A stretch of DNA of 64,000 nt from Myxococcales bacterium (lineage in GTDB: Bacteria; Myxococcota; Polyangia; Polyangiales; Polyangiaceae): the NCBI GenBank assembly GCA_003151595.1, contig PLXW01000039.1:1-64000 (forward strand), read 5' to 3'. Shown piece after piece: positions 27,190 through 35,936 of the stretch (its first letter is position 1; the number at the start of each line of letters is the position of its first letter). The notes under the pieces were generated by a model. The model saw nothing but the letters and a program-made list of their open reading frames with translations. It made no database searches and was not told where the DNA came from. The translations under genes and the position numbers were made by a program.

Positions 27190-28464
27190 ATGACGCACGC
27201 TGCCATCCCCACCACGCCTCTCATCCCCAGCCACTACGGCCCTTTCGGCGGACGCTTCGTCTCCGAAACGCTGATCCCTGCGCTCGACGAGCTCACCCAC
27301 GCGGTGTCCACGATCGTCGCGGGTGAGGAGTTCCAGCGCGAGTGGCGCGGCCTCTTGGCGTCGTACGTCGGGCGCCCCACGCCCATCACGAACGCCGCGC
27401 GGTTCGCGCGCGCCGTCGACCCCGAGGGGAAGCACCTCGCGCGCCTGCTCCTGAAGCGCGAAGACCTCTGTCACACCGGCGCGCACAAGATCAACAACGC
27501 GCTCGGCCAGGTGCTGCTCGCGAAGAAGATGGGCAAGACGCGCATCATCGCCGAGACGGGCGCGGGCCAGCACGGCGTGGCGACGGCCACGGCGTGCGCG
27601 CTCTTCGGTCTGCCGTGCGACGTGTTCATGGGCGAAGAAGACGTGCGCCGCCAGGCACCGAACGTCGGCCGCATGACGCTCCTCGGCGCGCGCGTGATCC
27701 CGGTGACGAGCGGATCGCGAACGCTCAAGGACGCGATGAACGAAGCGCTCCGCGACTGGGTCACGAACGTTCGCACGACGTACTACTGCATCGGCAGCGC
27801 CGCCGGCCCGCACCCGTACCCCGAGCTCGTCGCGTCGCTTCAGAGTGTGATCGGCGAGGAGGCGCGCGCGCAGTGCGTGGCGTCGTTCGGCGGACTGCCC
27901 GATGCCGCCGTCGCGTGCGTGGGCGGAGGCTCGAACGCGATCGGGTTGTTCCGCGGGTTCCTGAAGGACGACGGTGTAGCGCTCTACGGCGTCGAGGCCG
28001 CGGGGCACGGCGTCGATACCGACAAGCACGCGGCGACGCTCGGCATGGGGCGCGTCGGCGTTCTTCACGGCTCGAAGAGCTACGTGCTGTGCGACGACGA
28101 AGGGCAGATTCAAGAAGCGCACTCGATCAGCGCGGGGCTCGACTATCCCGGCGTCGGTCCCGAGCACTCGTGGCTCAAGGACAGCGGGCGCGCGACGTAC
28201 GTCTCGGCGACGGACGACGAAGCGCTCGCCGCGGCGTACCTGATGGCGCAGACCGAGGGGATCGTTCCGGCGCTGGAGACGAGCCACGCCTTCGCGAAGG
28301 TGGCGTCGATCGCGCGCGAGCTCGCAGCGAAGCGCGGGCGTGCGGTGACGCTGGTCGTCGCCAGCTCGGGGCGCGGCGACAAGGATCTGGAGACGCTGCT
28401 CGCGCGGTACGAGTCGTCGCTCTCGCCCACCTCCCCCGCCGCCTCCACCAGAGGAGCCTCGTGA
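27190..28464 (+). CDS. trpB: Tryptophan synthase beta subunit
   Basis: TrpB condenses indole with L-serine to give tryptophan. The 424-residue protein carries the classic motifs: [13 protein letters not shown] start ([13 protein letters not shown]), [20 protein letters not shown] with the PLP Lys, [19 protein letters not shown], the phosphate-binding [15 protein letters not shown], and [18 protein letters not shown]. This is the TrpB1 form that partners with TrpA. A proline/serine-rich C-terminal tail of about 12 residues is extra. The stop shares bases with the trpA start (TGATG), and GAGGAG inside the gene end serves as the trpA ribosome site. Confidence 0.98.
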   Translation: MTHAAIPTTPLIPSHYGPFGGRFVSETLIPALDELTHAVSTIVAGEEFQREWRGLLASYVGRPTPITNAARFARAVDPEGKHLARLLLKREDLCHTGAHKINNALGQVLLAKKMGKTRIIAETGAGQHGVATATACALFGLPCDVFMGEEDVRRQAPNVGRMTLLGARVIPVTSGSRTLKDAMNEALRDWVTNVRTTYYCIGSAAGPHPYPELVASLQSVIGEEARAQCVASFGGLPDAAVACVGGGSNAIGLFRGFLKDDGVALYGVEAAGHGVDTDKHAATLGMGRVGVLHGSKSYVLCDDEGQIQEAHSISAGLDYPGVGPEHSWLKDSGRATYVSATDDEALAAAYLMAQTEGIVPALETSHAFAKVASIARELAAKRGRAVTLVVASSGRGDKDLETLLARYESSLSPTSPAASTRGAS

Positions 28465-29273
28465 TGGGACGGCTCGACGATCTCTTCGCGAGCCTCGCGA
28501 CCGCCAAGCGCAAGGCGCTCGTCGCATACCTGTGCGTCGGCGATCCAAGCGTCGACGAATCGATCGACCTCGCGCTGGCGTGCGTCGAAGCCGGCGCCGA
28601 CGTCCTGGAGCTCGGCGTTCCGTTCAGCGATCCCACGGCCGACGGTCCGGCGATCGCGCGCGCCAGTCAGCGAGCGATCGCGCACGGCGGCGGACTCTCG
28701 GCGACGTTGCGCGCGGCCAAGGCGATCCGCGCCAAGACCTCCGCGCCGATCGTCCTCTTCGGCTACTACAACCCGCTCTTCGTGCGCGGCGACGCGCGCG
28801 CGGTTCGCGAGGCCTCCGAGGCGGGCGTCGATGCGCTCCTGGTGGTCGACCTCCCGCATGACGAAGGGGCCGAGCTTCGCGCGGCCGCGGCGTCCACCGG
28901 CGTCGCGATCATCCCGCTGGTCGCGCCCACGAGCGCACCCGCTCGCATCGATGCGCTCAAGCACCTCACGCCCAAGGCCGCGTTCGTATATTACGTCTCG
29001 GTGACCGGCGTGACCGGCTCGCAAGCGGCGCCGCTCGTTCGCGCCAGCGAAGAAGCGGCCGCGGTGAAGCGGGCGATCGGCGTGCCGATCGTGGTCGGCT
29101 TCGGCATCGACTCCCCTGCCAAGGCGCGTGACGCAGCGAAGCACGTGGACGGCGTGGTCGTCGGCACGGCGATCGTCACGGCGATCGAGAACGGCGCCGA
29201 CGCGGGCGTGGCCGCGCGAAAGGGTGCGGTGACGAACCTGGTCCGATCGTTGCGCACGGCGCTCGACGCCTAA
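28464..29273 (+). CDS. trpA: Tryptophan synthase alpha subunit
   Basis: TrpA cleaves indole-3-glycerol phosphate to indole, which passes through a tunnel to TrpB. The 269-residue TIM barrel has the catalytic residues in place: Glu in LELGVPFSDP and Asp in DPTADGPAI. Other landmarks are GYYNPLF, DLPHDEGAELRAAA, YVSVTGVTG and GFGIDSPAKA, the phosphate-binding end. ATG at 28464 overlaps the trpB stop by one base (TGATG), and GAGGAG lies eight to thirteen bases upstream. The pair forms a two-gene operon without other trp genes in the window. Confidence 0.98.
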   Translation: MGRLDDLFASLATAKRKALVAYLCVGDPSVDESIDLALACVEAGADVLELGVPFSDPTADGPAIARASQRAIAHGGGLSATLRAAKAIRAKTSAPIVLFGYYNPLFVRGDARAVREASEAGVDALLVVDLPHDEGAELRAAAASTGVAIIPLVAPTSAPARIDALKHLTPKAAFVYYVSVTGVTGSQAAPLVRASEEAAAVKRAIGVPIVVGFGIDSPAKARDAAKHVDGVVVGTAIVTAIENGADAGVAARKGAVTNLVRSLRTALDA

Positions 29274-29340
29274 AAGCACCCGAATCGCACGATCCGGCTC
29301 CCCTTTCCCGCGCGCACGACTACGCTCAGCTTCGAGATTC

Positions 29341-30027
29341 ATGCTGTTCCTCTGCGTCTCGGACATCCACGGCCACCTCGGCGCGCTCAGCGCGGTCCTC
29401 GCGACCGCCGAGCGGCGCGCGTTCCACAAGCTGCTCGTCGCGGGCGACGTCGTCTTCCCCGGGCCGCAAGCGCTCGAGACGTGGCGCCGCCTCACGGCCG
29501 CCGGAGCGGTCATGGTGCAGGGCGTGGCCGACAAGGCGCTGGCCACGCTCGACCCCGACGAGCTCGCGCCGCGAAGCGATCACGAGCGCGCGCGGATCGA
29601 TCGCATGCGCGAGGTGCAGGAAGAGCTCGGCGAGCTGATCCTCGAACGCTTGAAGCGCCTGCCGACGCACGTGCGCATCCCGCTCGAAGACGGACGCGAG
29701 CTTCTCCTCGTGCACGGCTCGCCCGCCGATCCGGCCGAAGCGATCACGCACGACATGACCGACGACGAGGTCGACGCGCTCCTCGGCGATGACCCGGCCG
29801 ACATCGTGGTCTGCGGGATGAGCCACGTGCCGTTCGATCGCATGATCGCCGACGTGCGCGTGGTGAACGTCGGCAGCGTCGGCGAGGCCCCCGGCGGCGG
29901 ACGCGGCACGCATCGCTTCGCGCACGCCACGTGGATCGAGTCGACGCCGCAAGGCGTGACGGTCGAACAGATCGCGGTCCCTCTCCCCGCGGAGACCCCC
30001 GAACAGCTGCGAGTGACCGCGGGTTGA
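29341..30027 (+). CDS. Calcineurin-like metallophosphoesterase (YfcE/DR1281-type)
   Basis: The 228-residue protein has the start of the metallophosphoesterase fold: CVSDIHGHLGAL (Asp-x-His), AGDVVFPGP (GD motif), LVHGSPADP (GH-like) and a final VCGMSHVPFDR in the place of GHTH. The usual GNHD/GNCD motif is degenerate, reading QGVADKA, so one metal ligand (the Asn) is missing and activity may be altered. A candidate -10 (TACGCT) ends 14 bases before the ATG. It is 67 bp after trpA but on its own. Substrate is unknown. Confidence 0.85.
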   Translation: MLFLCVSDIHGHLGALSAVLATAERRAFHKLLVAGDVVFPGPQALETWRRLTAAGAVMVQGVADKALATLDPDELAPRSDHERARIDRMREVQEELGELILERLKRLPTHVRIPLEDGRELLLVHGSPADPAEAITHDMTDDEVDALLGDDPADIVVCGMSHVPFDRMIADVRVVNVGSVGEAPGGGRGTHRFAHATWIESTPQGVTVEQIAVPLPAETPEQLRVTAG

Positions 30028-30043
30028 GGTCGGGCCGCGAGGC

Positions 30044-31918
30044 CTACTGAACCAGAATCGTGGTCTGCGCGGTCCCGAGCACCGCGTTCGTCGTTCCGTA
30101 TGCGGTCGCGGTCAGCTTGCGCGTGCCGGCGACCATGCTCGTCGTGACCGGAACGCTCACTTCCCACAGTCCGCTTCCGAGCGACGACAGCTGGAGCTGC
30201 GACGACGCGCCCGAAGGCGCGACCCACGTGAGCCACACCTGACTCACGCCCGACGCCGCCGTCTGCGCCTCGAACGTCACCGACTGACCCGCCGTGTACG
30301 TCGTTCCCGCCGCGGGGCTCGTGATCGTGACCGGACCGGCAGTGGCGAGCGTGAGCGTGCGCGTGGCTGACGTCGTCGTCTGACCCGCGGTGTCCTTGGC
30401 GACGATCGCCCACGAGCGCGAACCGGTCGATCCGGTGAACGTCCACGTGTATGCGCCGTTCGCGTTCGTGCACGTCGTGTTCGACGGAGGCGACGCGCAG
30501 TCGACCGCCACGGTGCCGGTCGATTGCGTCCACTCCAGCGTGACGTCGGCGATCCCCACGCTCGACGAGACGTCGGCCACGATCTTCACCTGCGAATTCG
30601 CCGCGAGCTGCGCGCCGTTCGCCGGAGAGACGAGCGTCACCGTGGGCGCGGCTCCCGTCGTAGGCGCGCCGGCATCGACGCCACCGGTTCCGCTCGTCCA
30701 CAGCGCCGCGTTCGGCGTCCCCATGCCCGTCGGTCCGTCGTACCCGACGCCCGCCGTGCAGAGGTACGTCCCGCCGCAGCTCCCGTTGCTCCCGCTCGTC
30801 ACGTCGTTCATCCACGTCGGGTTCGCGTAGGGAAACGACGGCCCCGCGCCGGTGCGCCCGGTCGCCGCGAAGATCGCCGCCACGAGCGGCGCGGCTTCGC
30901 TCGTCCCGCCGATCACGATCCACCCGGTCTCGCCGGCCGTCGTGTCGTAGACGGAGAGCCCCGTCTCCGGATCGGCGTCGGCCGAAATGTCGGCGACCGT
31001 CTTGAATTTGCAGCCGGTGTCCTTCTGCCAGCTCGGCTTCGGCGTGTACGCGCTGCATCCGCTGCCGGCGCTGGTCCACGCGGTCTCCGCCCATCCGCGC
31101 GCGACGGTCGACGTCCTGAGGAGGCTCGTGCCGCCGACGCCGAGCACGTACTGCGACGACGCCGGATACTCGACGCCGTAGCCGCCGTCGCCGCTGCTCG
31201 CGGTGATGAGGACGCCGGGGTGGTCGTAGTAGTCGATCGACGACGTCGCGTTCGTCGCGTCCTCCGAGCCTCCATAGCTGTTGCTCACCGTGGCGGCGCC
31301 GAGCCGCACGGCGGTGTTCACGCCCGCGCCAAGATCCGAGAGATTGTCGCTCGTCGTCTCGACGAGCAGGATCTTGCAGCTCGGACATGCCGAGCTCACC
31401 GCGTCGAGATCGAGCGACGTCTCGACGGGCCACTCCGACGCCGTGTCCTCGGTCGGGTAGCTCCCGGCGACGCCGCTCTGGTTCACCTTCTGGAAGCAGC
31501 CGTTCGCCGTGCTGCACGGCGGGAGGCCGTAGTGCGCGCGGTACACCGCGAGGTCGCTCTCGGCGGTCGGGTCGTCGAACGCATCGACGATGCCGACGAT
31601 CGTCCCCGCGCCGCCGCCGGCCGGGATGGCGTACGCGCTCTGAATGTCGGGCGGACCGTACGACGTCGGCGTCACGCTCGCTTCGGGCTTCCCGTTCGCG
31701 TCGACGCGGATGCGCGACAAGCATCGCGCGTGACCAGGTCCGCGATCGGAGCACACGGCTTTGTGTGGATGGTGCGGAAGACCCGCGAAGAGCGCCGCGG
31801 TCGAGTCTGCGCTCGACGACGGTTCGCTCGCGCTCGACTTGCTCGCGTCGGATGAACACCCGGCGGCGACGATCATCGACGGCACGACCCCGGCAAGAAA
31901 GCCAAAGACAGCTCGCAT
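30044..31918 (-). CDS. Secreted sedolisin (S53 family) serine protease with two Ig-like C-terminal domains
   Basis: This 624-residue exported lipoprotein-like protease has a signal with lipobox VAAGC (Cys21). The catalytic domain spans roughly 90-460 with the sedolisin Glu-x3-Asp pair (Glu166, Asp170 in VETSLDLD), the oxyanion Asp in SSGDGGYG (about 243) and the nucleophile Ser340 in GGTSEAAP. No separate long propeptide is obvious. Two beta-sandwich (Ig-like) domains follow, one beginning APTVTLVSPANG and one beginning PVTITSPAAG, probably for substrate or surface binding. A cluster of cysteines in the catalytic part suggests disulphides. The start at 31918 is supported by AGGAG about eight bases upstream; the frame itself extends further back, without support. 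It likely degrades proteins outside the cell. Confidence 0.9.
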   Translation of the reverse strand: MRAVFGFLAGVVPSMIVAAGCSSDASKSSASEPSSSADSTAALFAGLPHHPHKAVCSDRGPGHARCLSRIRVDANGKPEASVTPTSYGPPDIQSAYAIPAGGGAGTIVGIVDAFDDPTAESDLAVYRAHYGLPPCSTANGCFQKVNQSGVAGSYPTEDTASEWPVETSLDLDAVSSACPSCKILLVETTSDNLSDLGAGVNTAVRLGAATVSNSYGGSEDATNATSSIDYYDHPGVLITASSGDGGYGVEYPASSQYVLGVGGTSLLRTSTVARGWAETAWTSAGSGCSAYTPKPSWQKDTGCKFKTVADISADADPETGLSVYDTTAGETGWIVIGGTSEAAPLVAAIFAATGRTGAGPSFPYANPTWMNDVTSGSNGSCGGTYLCTAGVGYDGPTGMGTPNAALWTSGTGGVDAGAPTTGAAPTVTLVSPANGAQLAANSQVKIVADVSSSVGIADVTLEWTQSTGTVAVDCASPPSNTTCTNANGAYTWTFTGSTGSRSWAIVAKDTAGQTTTSATRTLTLATAGPVTITSPAAGTTYTAGQSVTFEAQTAASGVSQVWLTWVAPSGASSQLQLSSLGSGLWEVSVPVTTSMVAGTRKLTATAYGTTNAVLGTAQTTILVQ

Positions 31919-32190
31919 GGATCTCTCTCCTCTCGCGCCGCGCGGCATGTCGCTCGCGCAAGCGCCGGGCGCGACGATAGACATCGCGAAGGGCCGTCGA
32001 ATCCAAAGCGCCAGGCGCCAACGCATTTCGGTGGGCAGACGTGGGGCCGACTCCCTCCGATCTCGCGCGATCGTGACGGCGTGAGGAAGAATCGACGAAC
32101 GACTTCCGTATATGCGCGCCTTCGCGCCGCAAACACGTCCCCAACAAACTGGCGCACATGCCGTCGACCTAGGCACGATCGCTTTCGAGA
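31919..32190. other. 272-bp divergent gap between sedolisin gene and 32191 gene
   Basis: No gene is supported here. The gap has a perfect 11-bp palindrome GCGCCAGGCGC (32008-32018) and a locally AT-richer stretch around 32085-32115. It should hold the promoters of both divergent transcripts, but I could not assign a convincing pair of hexamers. Confidence 0.5.
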
Positions 32191-32694
32191 ATGACGAGTC
32201 GACCGGGACTGGCCAAGGGACGTCGTGTGCCGTTCGTCACGCTCACCAAGGGAGCTCGTGTGCGAACGAGCGACTCACGGTGGCGTGAAGCGTTCGAGAT
32301 CGCCGACGCGGTGAGCGAAGGGGCGGCGCGCGTCGAGGGCGATCGCGTCGTCTGGTACGGATCGACCAGCTTGATCCTGAGCGTCGAAGCCACGAACGAC
32401 GAGGAGCGGGCGTTCCTCGCCGCCGTCGCCGAGCGCGACGTCCACGTGCGGACGCGCGCCATCCGCGCCGCCGTGCGCGAAGCGACCGTCCGCGCCGCCG
32501 CGCAGACGGGACAGGCCGGGCAAACGGGGCAAACAGGAACGCGCGCCACGTCAAGGCTCGGCCGGAGTCAATGCGAGATTCGCTTTGCGGTCGATCCTCG
32601 GGGGGTGAGGATTGACGTCGACGTCCAAGCACCGTTGATAGAAGGGTCAGCCGCGGCGAGTCGTCGCGGCACCGGACGCAGCACCAGACCCTGA
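32191..32694 (+). CDS. Hypothetical protein (167 aa) with Gly-Gln repeat linker
   Basis: I do not recognise this protein. Residues 13-95 look like a compact alpha/beta unit (VPFVTLTKGARVRTSDSRW and AARVEGDRVVWYGSTSLIL); residues 96-118 form a repetitive linker (QTGQAGQTGQTG); then comes a short strand-rich end with RSQCEIRFAVDPRGVRIDVD. There is no signal peptide. It ends 7 bp before the MerR-TPR gene and is probably co-transcribed with it. The ATG at 32191 is chosen as the first in frame after the divergent promoter region. Function cannot be suggested from sequence. Confidence 0.65.
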   Translation: MTSRPGLAKGRRVPFVTLTKGARVRTSDSRWREAFEIADAVSEGAARVEGDRVVWYGSTSLILSVEATNDEERAFLAAVAERDVHVRTRAIRAAVREATVRAAAQTGQAGQTGQTGTRATSRLGRSQCEIRFAVDPRGVRIDVDVQAPLIEGSAAASRRGTGRSTRP

Positions 32695-32701
32695 GGACTG
32701 A

Positions 32702-33772
32702 ATGTCGACCTCGACGACCGACGGACGCGACGACGTGAAAACCGGGCGACGCAAACCGAAGAAGCGCGACGCGAACGTCATCCACGTCGCGTTCGGGAGC
32801 GGCGGCGGGCGGATCGCGCCGGGCGAGAACGTCGCGGACACACCGGGCGTGCCGGCCAACACCGTCACGACGCAATCGCAGCCCCCTCCCCCGCTCGGCG
32901 GCGAGCCGGTGACCGACCTCTTCACGGCGAAGGACGTCGAGAAGCTCCTGGGGCTGAGCACGGCACGTCTGCGGACGCTCGACCGGTCGCAGATCGTCTC
33001 GCCCACGGGAGAGCGAAACGGGAAGCGCTGCTACACGTTCCAGGATCTCATCGCGCTTCGCGCCACGCACGGCCTGCTCGAGTCCGCCGTCAAGCCGCGC
33101 GACGTGGCCCGCGCCATCGCCGCGCTCCGCCGGACGCTCCCGCGCGTGACCCGCCCGCTTCAAGAGCTCCGCATCGTCAGCGACGGACGTCGCCTCGTCG
33201 TGCGCGCCGACGGCGCTTCGTTCGAGCCGGTGAGCGGCCAGTTGGTGATCGACTTCCAGGTGAACGAGCTGCGCGACGACGTCGTCCGCCTGCTCCGCCC
33301 CGACACGCTGAAGACGCGCGCGCGCACGGCGTACGATCTCTATTCGAAGGCCAGCACCCTCGACGAAGACCCCAGCAGCTTCGACGAAGCCGAGGAGCTC
33401 TATCGCCGCGCGGTCGATCTCGATCCGCATCTGGCCATCGCCTACACGAACCTCGGCAACATCCGCTTTCGCCGCGGTGACGAGAAAGGGGCCGAGGAGC
33501 TCTATCGCCGCGCGCTCGAGATCGACGACCGCCAGCCCGAGGCGCACTACAACCTCGGCTACGTGCTCCTCGAGCGCGGAGACGCACGCCGCTCGGTGCC
33601 GTGCTTTCAGCGCGCGCTCGACGCCGACCCGCGCTTCGGCGACGCGCACTTCAACCTGGCGATGGCGTACGAGCAGATGGGCGAGCGCAACAAGGCGCGG
33701 CCGCACTGGCGGAAGTACCTGGAGATCGAGCCGACCGGGACGTGGGCGGACATCGCGCGACAGCATTTGTGA
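32702..33772 (+). CDS. MerR-type DNA-binding domain fused to TPR repeats
   Basis: This 356-residue protein joins two modules. After a basic, disordered start (1-65), residues 70-140 form a MerR-like winged helix: FTAKDVEKLLGLSTARLRTL, then a turn with GERNGKRCYTFQDLIALRA. Residues about 145-210 are a linker/coil with VIDFQVNELRDDVVRLL. From about 215 there are three to four canonical TPRs (EAEELYRRAVDLDPHLAIAY and repeats). It probably binds DNA and recruits or senses a protein partner through the TPRs, rather than a small ligand. It sits 7 bp after an unknown gene and 31 bp before the 693-residue orphan. The target promoter is unknown. Confidence 0.85.
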   Translation: MSTSTTDGRDDVKTGRRKPKKRDANVIHVAFGSGGGRIAPGENVADTPGVPANTVTTQSQPPPPLGGEPVTDLFTAKDVEKLLGLSTARLRTLDRSQIVSPTGERNGKRCYTFQDLIALRATHGLLESAVKPRDVARAIAALRRTLPRVTRPLQELRIVSDGRRLVVRADGASFEPVSGQLVIDFQVNELRDDVVRLLRPDTLKTRARTAYDLYSKASTLDEDPSSFDEAEELYRRAVDLDPHLAIAYTNLGNIRFRRGDEKGAEELYRRALEIDDRQPEAHYNLGYVLLERGDARRSVPCFQRALDADPRFGDAHFNLAMAYEQMGERNKARPHWRKYLEIEPTGTWADIARQHL

Positions 33773-33803
33773 TCGCGCGGAGCGGAGTTACCGTCCGCGC
33801 GCG

Positions 33804-35885
33804 ATGCCGCGCGTTCCCCTCATCTTCGTCGATCCCGTTCTCGCCTTCTCTCTTCACCCCGATCGCGCGGCCGCGCTCCTCCTCGCCTTCGGCGTAGAGC
33901 TGCCGATCGACCCGCGCACGGCGCCCGCGCGCGACTTCGCGCGCGCCGTGTGGGGTCTGCGAGCCGACGCGCGGTTCGCCGAAGCCGTCGACGTCCTCGG
34001 ACTCCTGGCGTGCGACGTCGGGTGCGCCGCGATCGTGACGGCGGCACGCGAGGAGAAGCGGAGGCTCCCGCGAGGACTCTCTTCCGCCGATCTCGCCGCG
34101 GTCCTCCTCACGCGCCGCGCGGGGGACGCCTCGTGGGAGCCGGTGCTCGAAGAGGCGCTGCTGCAGTTCGCGCGACTCGTCCCCGACGATCTCGCGTTCG
34201 AGCGCGTGGGGCGCGAGGAGCGCGCCTGCGCCGATCCGGCGGGGTGCGCCGGCGCCGTGAGAGCCGCGCTCGGCGATCGCTTCGTCGACGCCTGGCACGG
34301 CGTGGACGACGACGGCGTGATCCACGTGGCCGTCCTCCGTCGCGAGGAGACCCGCACCGCCGTCGTCGCCCGCCCGGCCGGCGCCACGCGCGTCGTCCGC
34401 CGAGACATCGCGTGCGACGTCGTCCGCATCGACGTGCCCGAGGCGCGCTTCATCGCGCGCACGAGCGACCCGGCGCGCGTGCCGGCGTATGCGGCCGCTT
34501 TCGGTCGCGCGCTCTACGGCGACGCCGCGTTCTTCGGTGACGCGCCGGCGTTCACGTCGCGACCGCTGTCGCAGCTCGGAAGCGCGAAGCTCGCGAAGCT
34601 TCAGTCGCCCGGCGTCACGCGCGTGCGCGCCGTCGATCTCGTGTGGGACGACGGCAAGGGGACCACGCACGCTGCGCACGGCTCCGACGCGCTCGCCGCG
34701 TACGAAGAGCGCGGCGGCGCGAGCGGCGGGTACATCCTGTCGGCGATGCTGCGCATAGACTCGCCCGGGTCGGCGCGCCCGACCGACGTCGCCATTCAGC
34801 TCCCGAACCGCGCCGCCTTCCGCGAGCCGCGCCACGAACGCCTCGCTCGCGCGGCTCTCCACGCGATCGGTCTCGACGCCCCCGGCACGTCGCCCGACGA
34901 CGCCTTCACGCTCGCCCCCTTCCTGCACGCCGAGTGGCGATGGCGGCGCGTGCTCGGCGACACCGTCTTCGAGCGCCTTCGCGATCGCGGACTCCTCGTC
35001 GCGGCCAAGGGGGCGCGCATGATCGCCGGCCGCCCCGAAGAGAAGCTCGGCTGGTCGTACGTGTCGTTCGATCTGCGAAGCCGCCCCGGGACGCGCTACG
35101 CGGTGGCGCGCGATCCGTCGATGCCGTCGCGCCTCGTCCGCGACGACGAGCGCGCCATGTGGGCGCTCGACCTCGCGGCGGTCGCGCGGGCGCACGCGAC
35201 GGATCTGCGCGTGGAGAGCCAGGAAGCCAGTCGTGCGCGCGAGCGGATCGCGGAGGGGGTGATCGACCTGGGCGCGGTGCGCGGGCGCGGCGTCGATCTG
35301 CGCGTCTGGAGCGTACTGCGCGCGCCGGCGACGCCGACCGAAGCGCGCGCGTGGCTCGAGTCGATCCAGCGCGCGAGCAAAGGGGCGCACCCCGTCATCC
35401 TCCTACCGGAGGGGCGCACGATCGGAGGTGCCGTGGAGATCGCGCTGACGACTGCGGAGCTGTTCGGCGCTTCGACTGTCGCCGCGAAGGTGCTGGCAGG
35501 CGCCGCCGAGAAGCTCGGAATCGACGACCTTGTCGAACCTTGGCGACTCGCCGCCCCCGGGGTGCGCTTCGTGGGCGACGCGAAGGGCGGACGCTGCTGG
35601 CTCGATCAGATCGAGCTCGTGCACGTCTCGACGGCCGGCGGGAAGATGCTGCTGACGCTCGCGAAGGCGGACGGCGTCATCGTCTCCACGAAGGCGATCG
35701 AGAGCGCGATGTCGCCGAAGCGTTCGAGCCACGGCGCGGCGAGCGAGACGGCCGCGAAGCTGGGCGCGTGGATCACGCGGAGCTTCGACGACGCGGGCGT
35801 GACCGCGCCCGCGGACGCGGGGGAGATCGTGGAGGTCGTGGGGAACAAAGGGTGGCGGATGAAGGTGCGGGCGGAGGTGAAGTGA
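33804..35885 (+). CDS. Orphan protein, 693 aa, with possible C-terminal winged-helix domain
   Basis: I do not recognise the family. The protein is cytoplasmic-looking (no signal or membrane segment) and mixed alpha/beta. The central part has FTSRPLSQLGSAKLAKLQSP and VSFDLRSRPGTRYAVARDPS. The last 70 residues (VSTKAIESAMSPKRSSHG, a helix, then EIVEVVGNKGWRMKV) have the spacing of an OmpR-type winged helix that ends in a GyrL-like wing, but this is weak. The ATG at 33804 follows the MerR-TPR stop by 31 bp; an 8-bp inverted repeat (CGCGCGGA/TCCGCGCG) lies in that gap. It may be part of the MerR-TPR transcription unit. Confidence 0.7.
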   Translation: MPRVPLIFVDPVLAFSLHPDRAAALLLAFGVELPIDPRTAPARDFARAVWGLRADARFAEAVDVLGLLACDVGCAAIVTAAREEKRRLPRGLSSADLAAVLLTRRAGDASWEPVLEEALLQFARLVPDDLAFERVGREERACADPAGCAGAVRAALGDRFVDAWHGVDDDGVIHVAVLRREETRTAVVARPAGATRVVRRDIACDVVRIDVPEARFIARTSDPARVPAYAAAFGRALYGDAAFFGDAPAFTSRPLSQLGSAKLAKLQSPGVTRVRAVDLVWDDGKGTTHAAHGSDALAAYEERGGASGGYILSAMLRIDSPGSARPTDVAIQLPNRAAFREPRHERLARAALHAIGLDAPGTSPDDAFTLAPFLHAEWRWRRVLGDTVFERLRDRGLLVAAKGARMIAGRPEEKLGWSYVSFDLRSRPGTRYAVARDPSMPSRLVRDDERAMWALDLAAVARAHATDLRVESQEASRARERIAEGVIDLGAVRGRGVDLRVWSVLRAPATPTEARAWLESIQRASKGAHPVILLPEGRTIGGAVEIALTTAELFGASTVAAKVLAGAAEKLGIDDLVEPWRLAAPGVRFVGDAKGGRCWLDQIELVHVSTAGGKMLLTLAKADGVIVSTKAIESAMSPKRSSHGAASETAAKLGAWITRSFDDAGVTAPADAGEIVEVVGNKGWRMKVRAEVK

Positions 35886-35936
35886 TCGCCCGAGCGCTGG
35901 CTTGCTGGGCGGGGTGCCGCGTGAAACGCTCTCACG

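Noticed and set aside
29580..32159. An 859-codon minus-strand frame over the phosphoesterase and sedolisin genes
   Set aside because: It crosses two well-supported genes in another frame and is Arg/Asp/His/Gly low complexity.
31919..32176. Longer N-terminus for the sedolisin gene
   Set aside because: The extra 86 residues precede a clear lipoprotein signal that has its own ribosome binding site at 31918.
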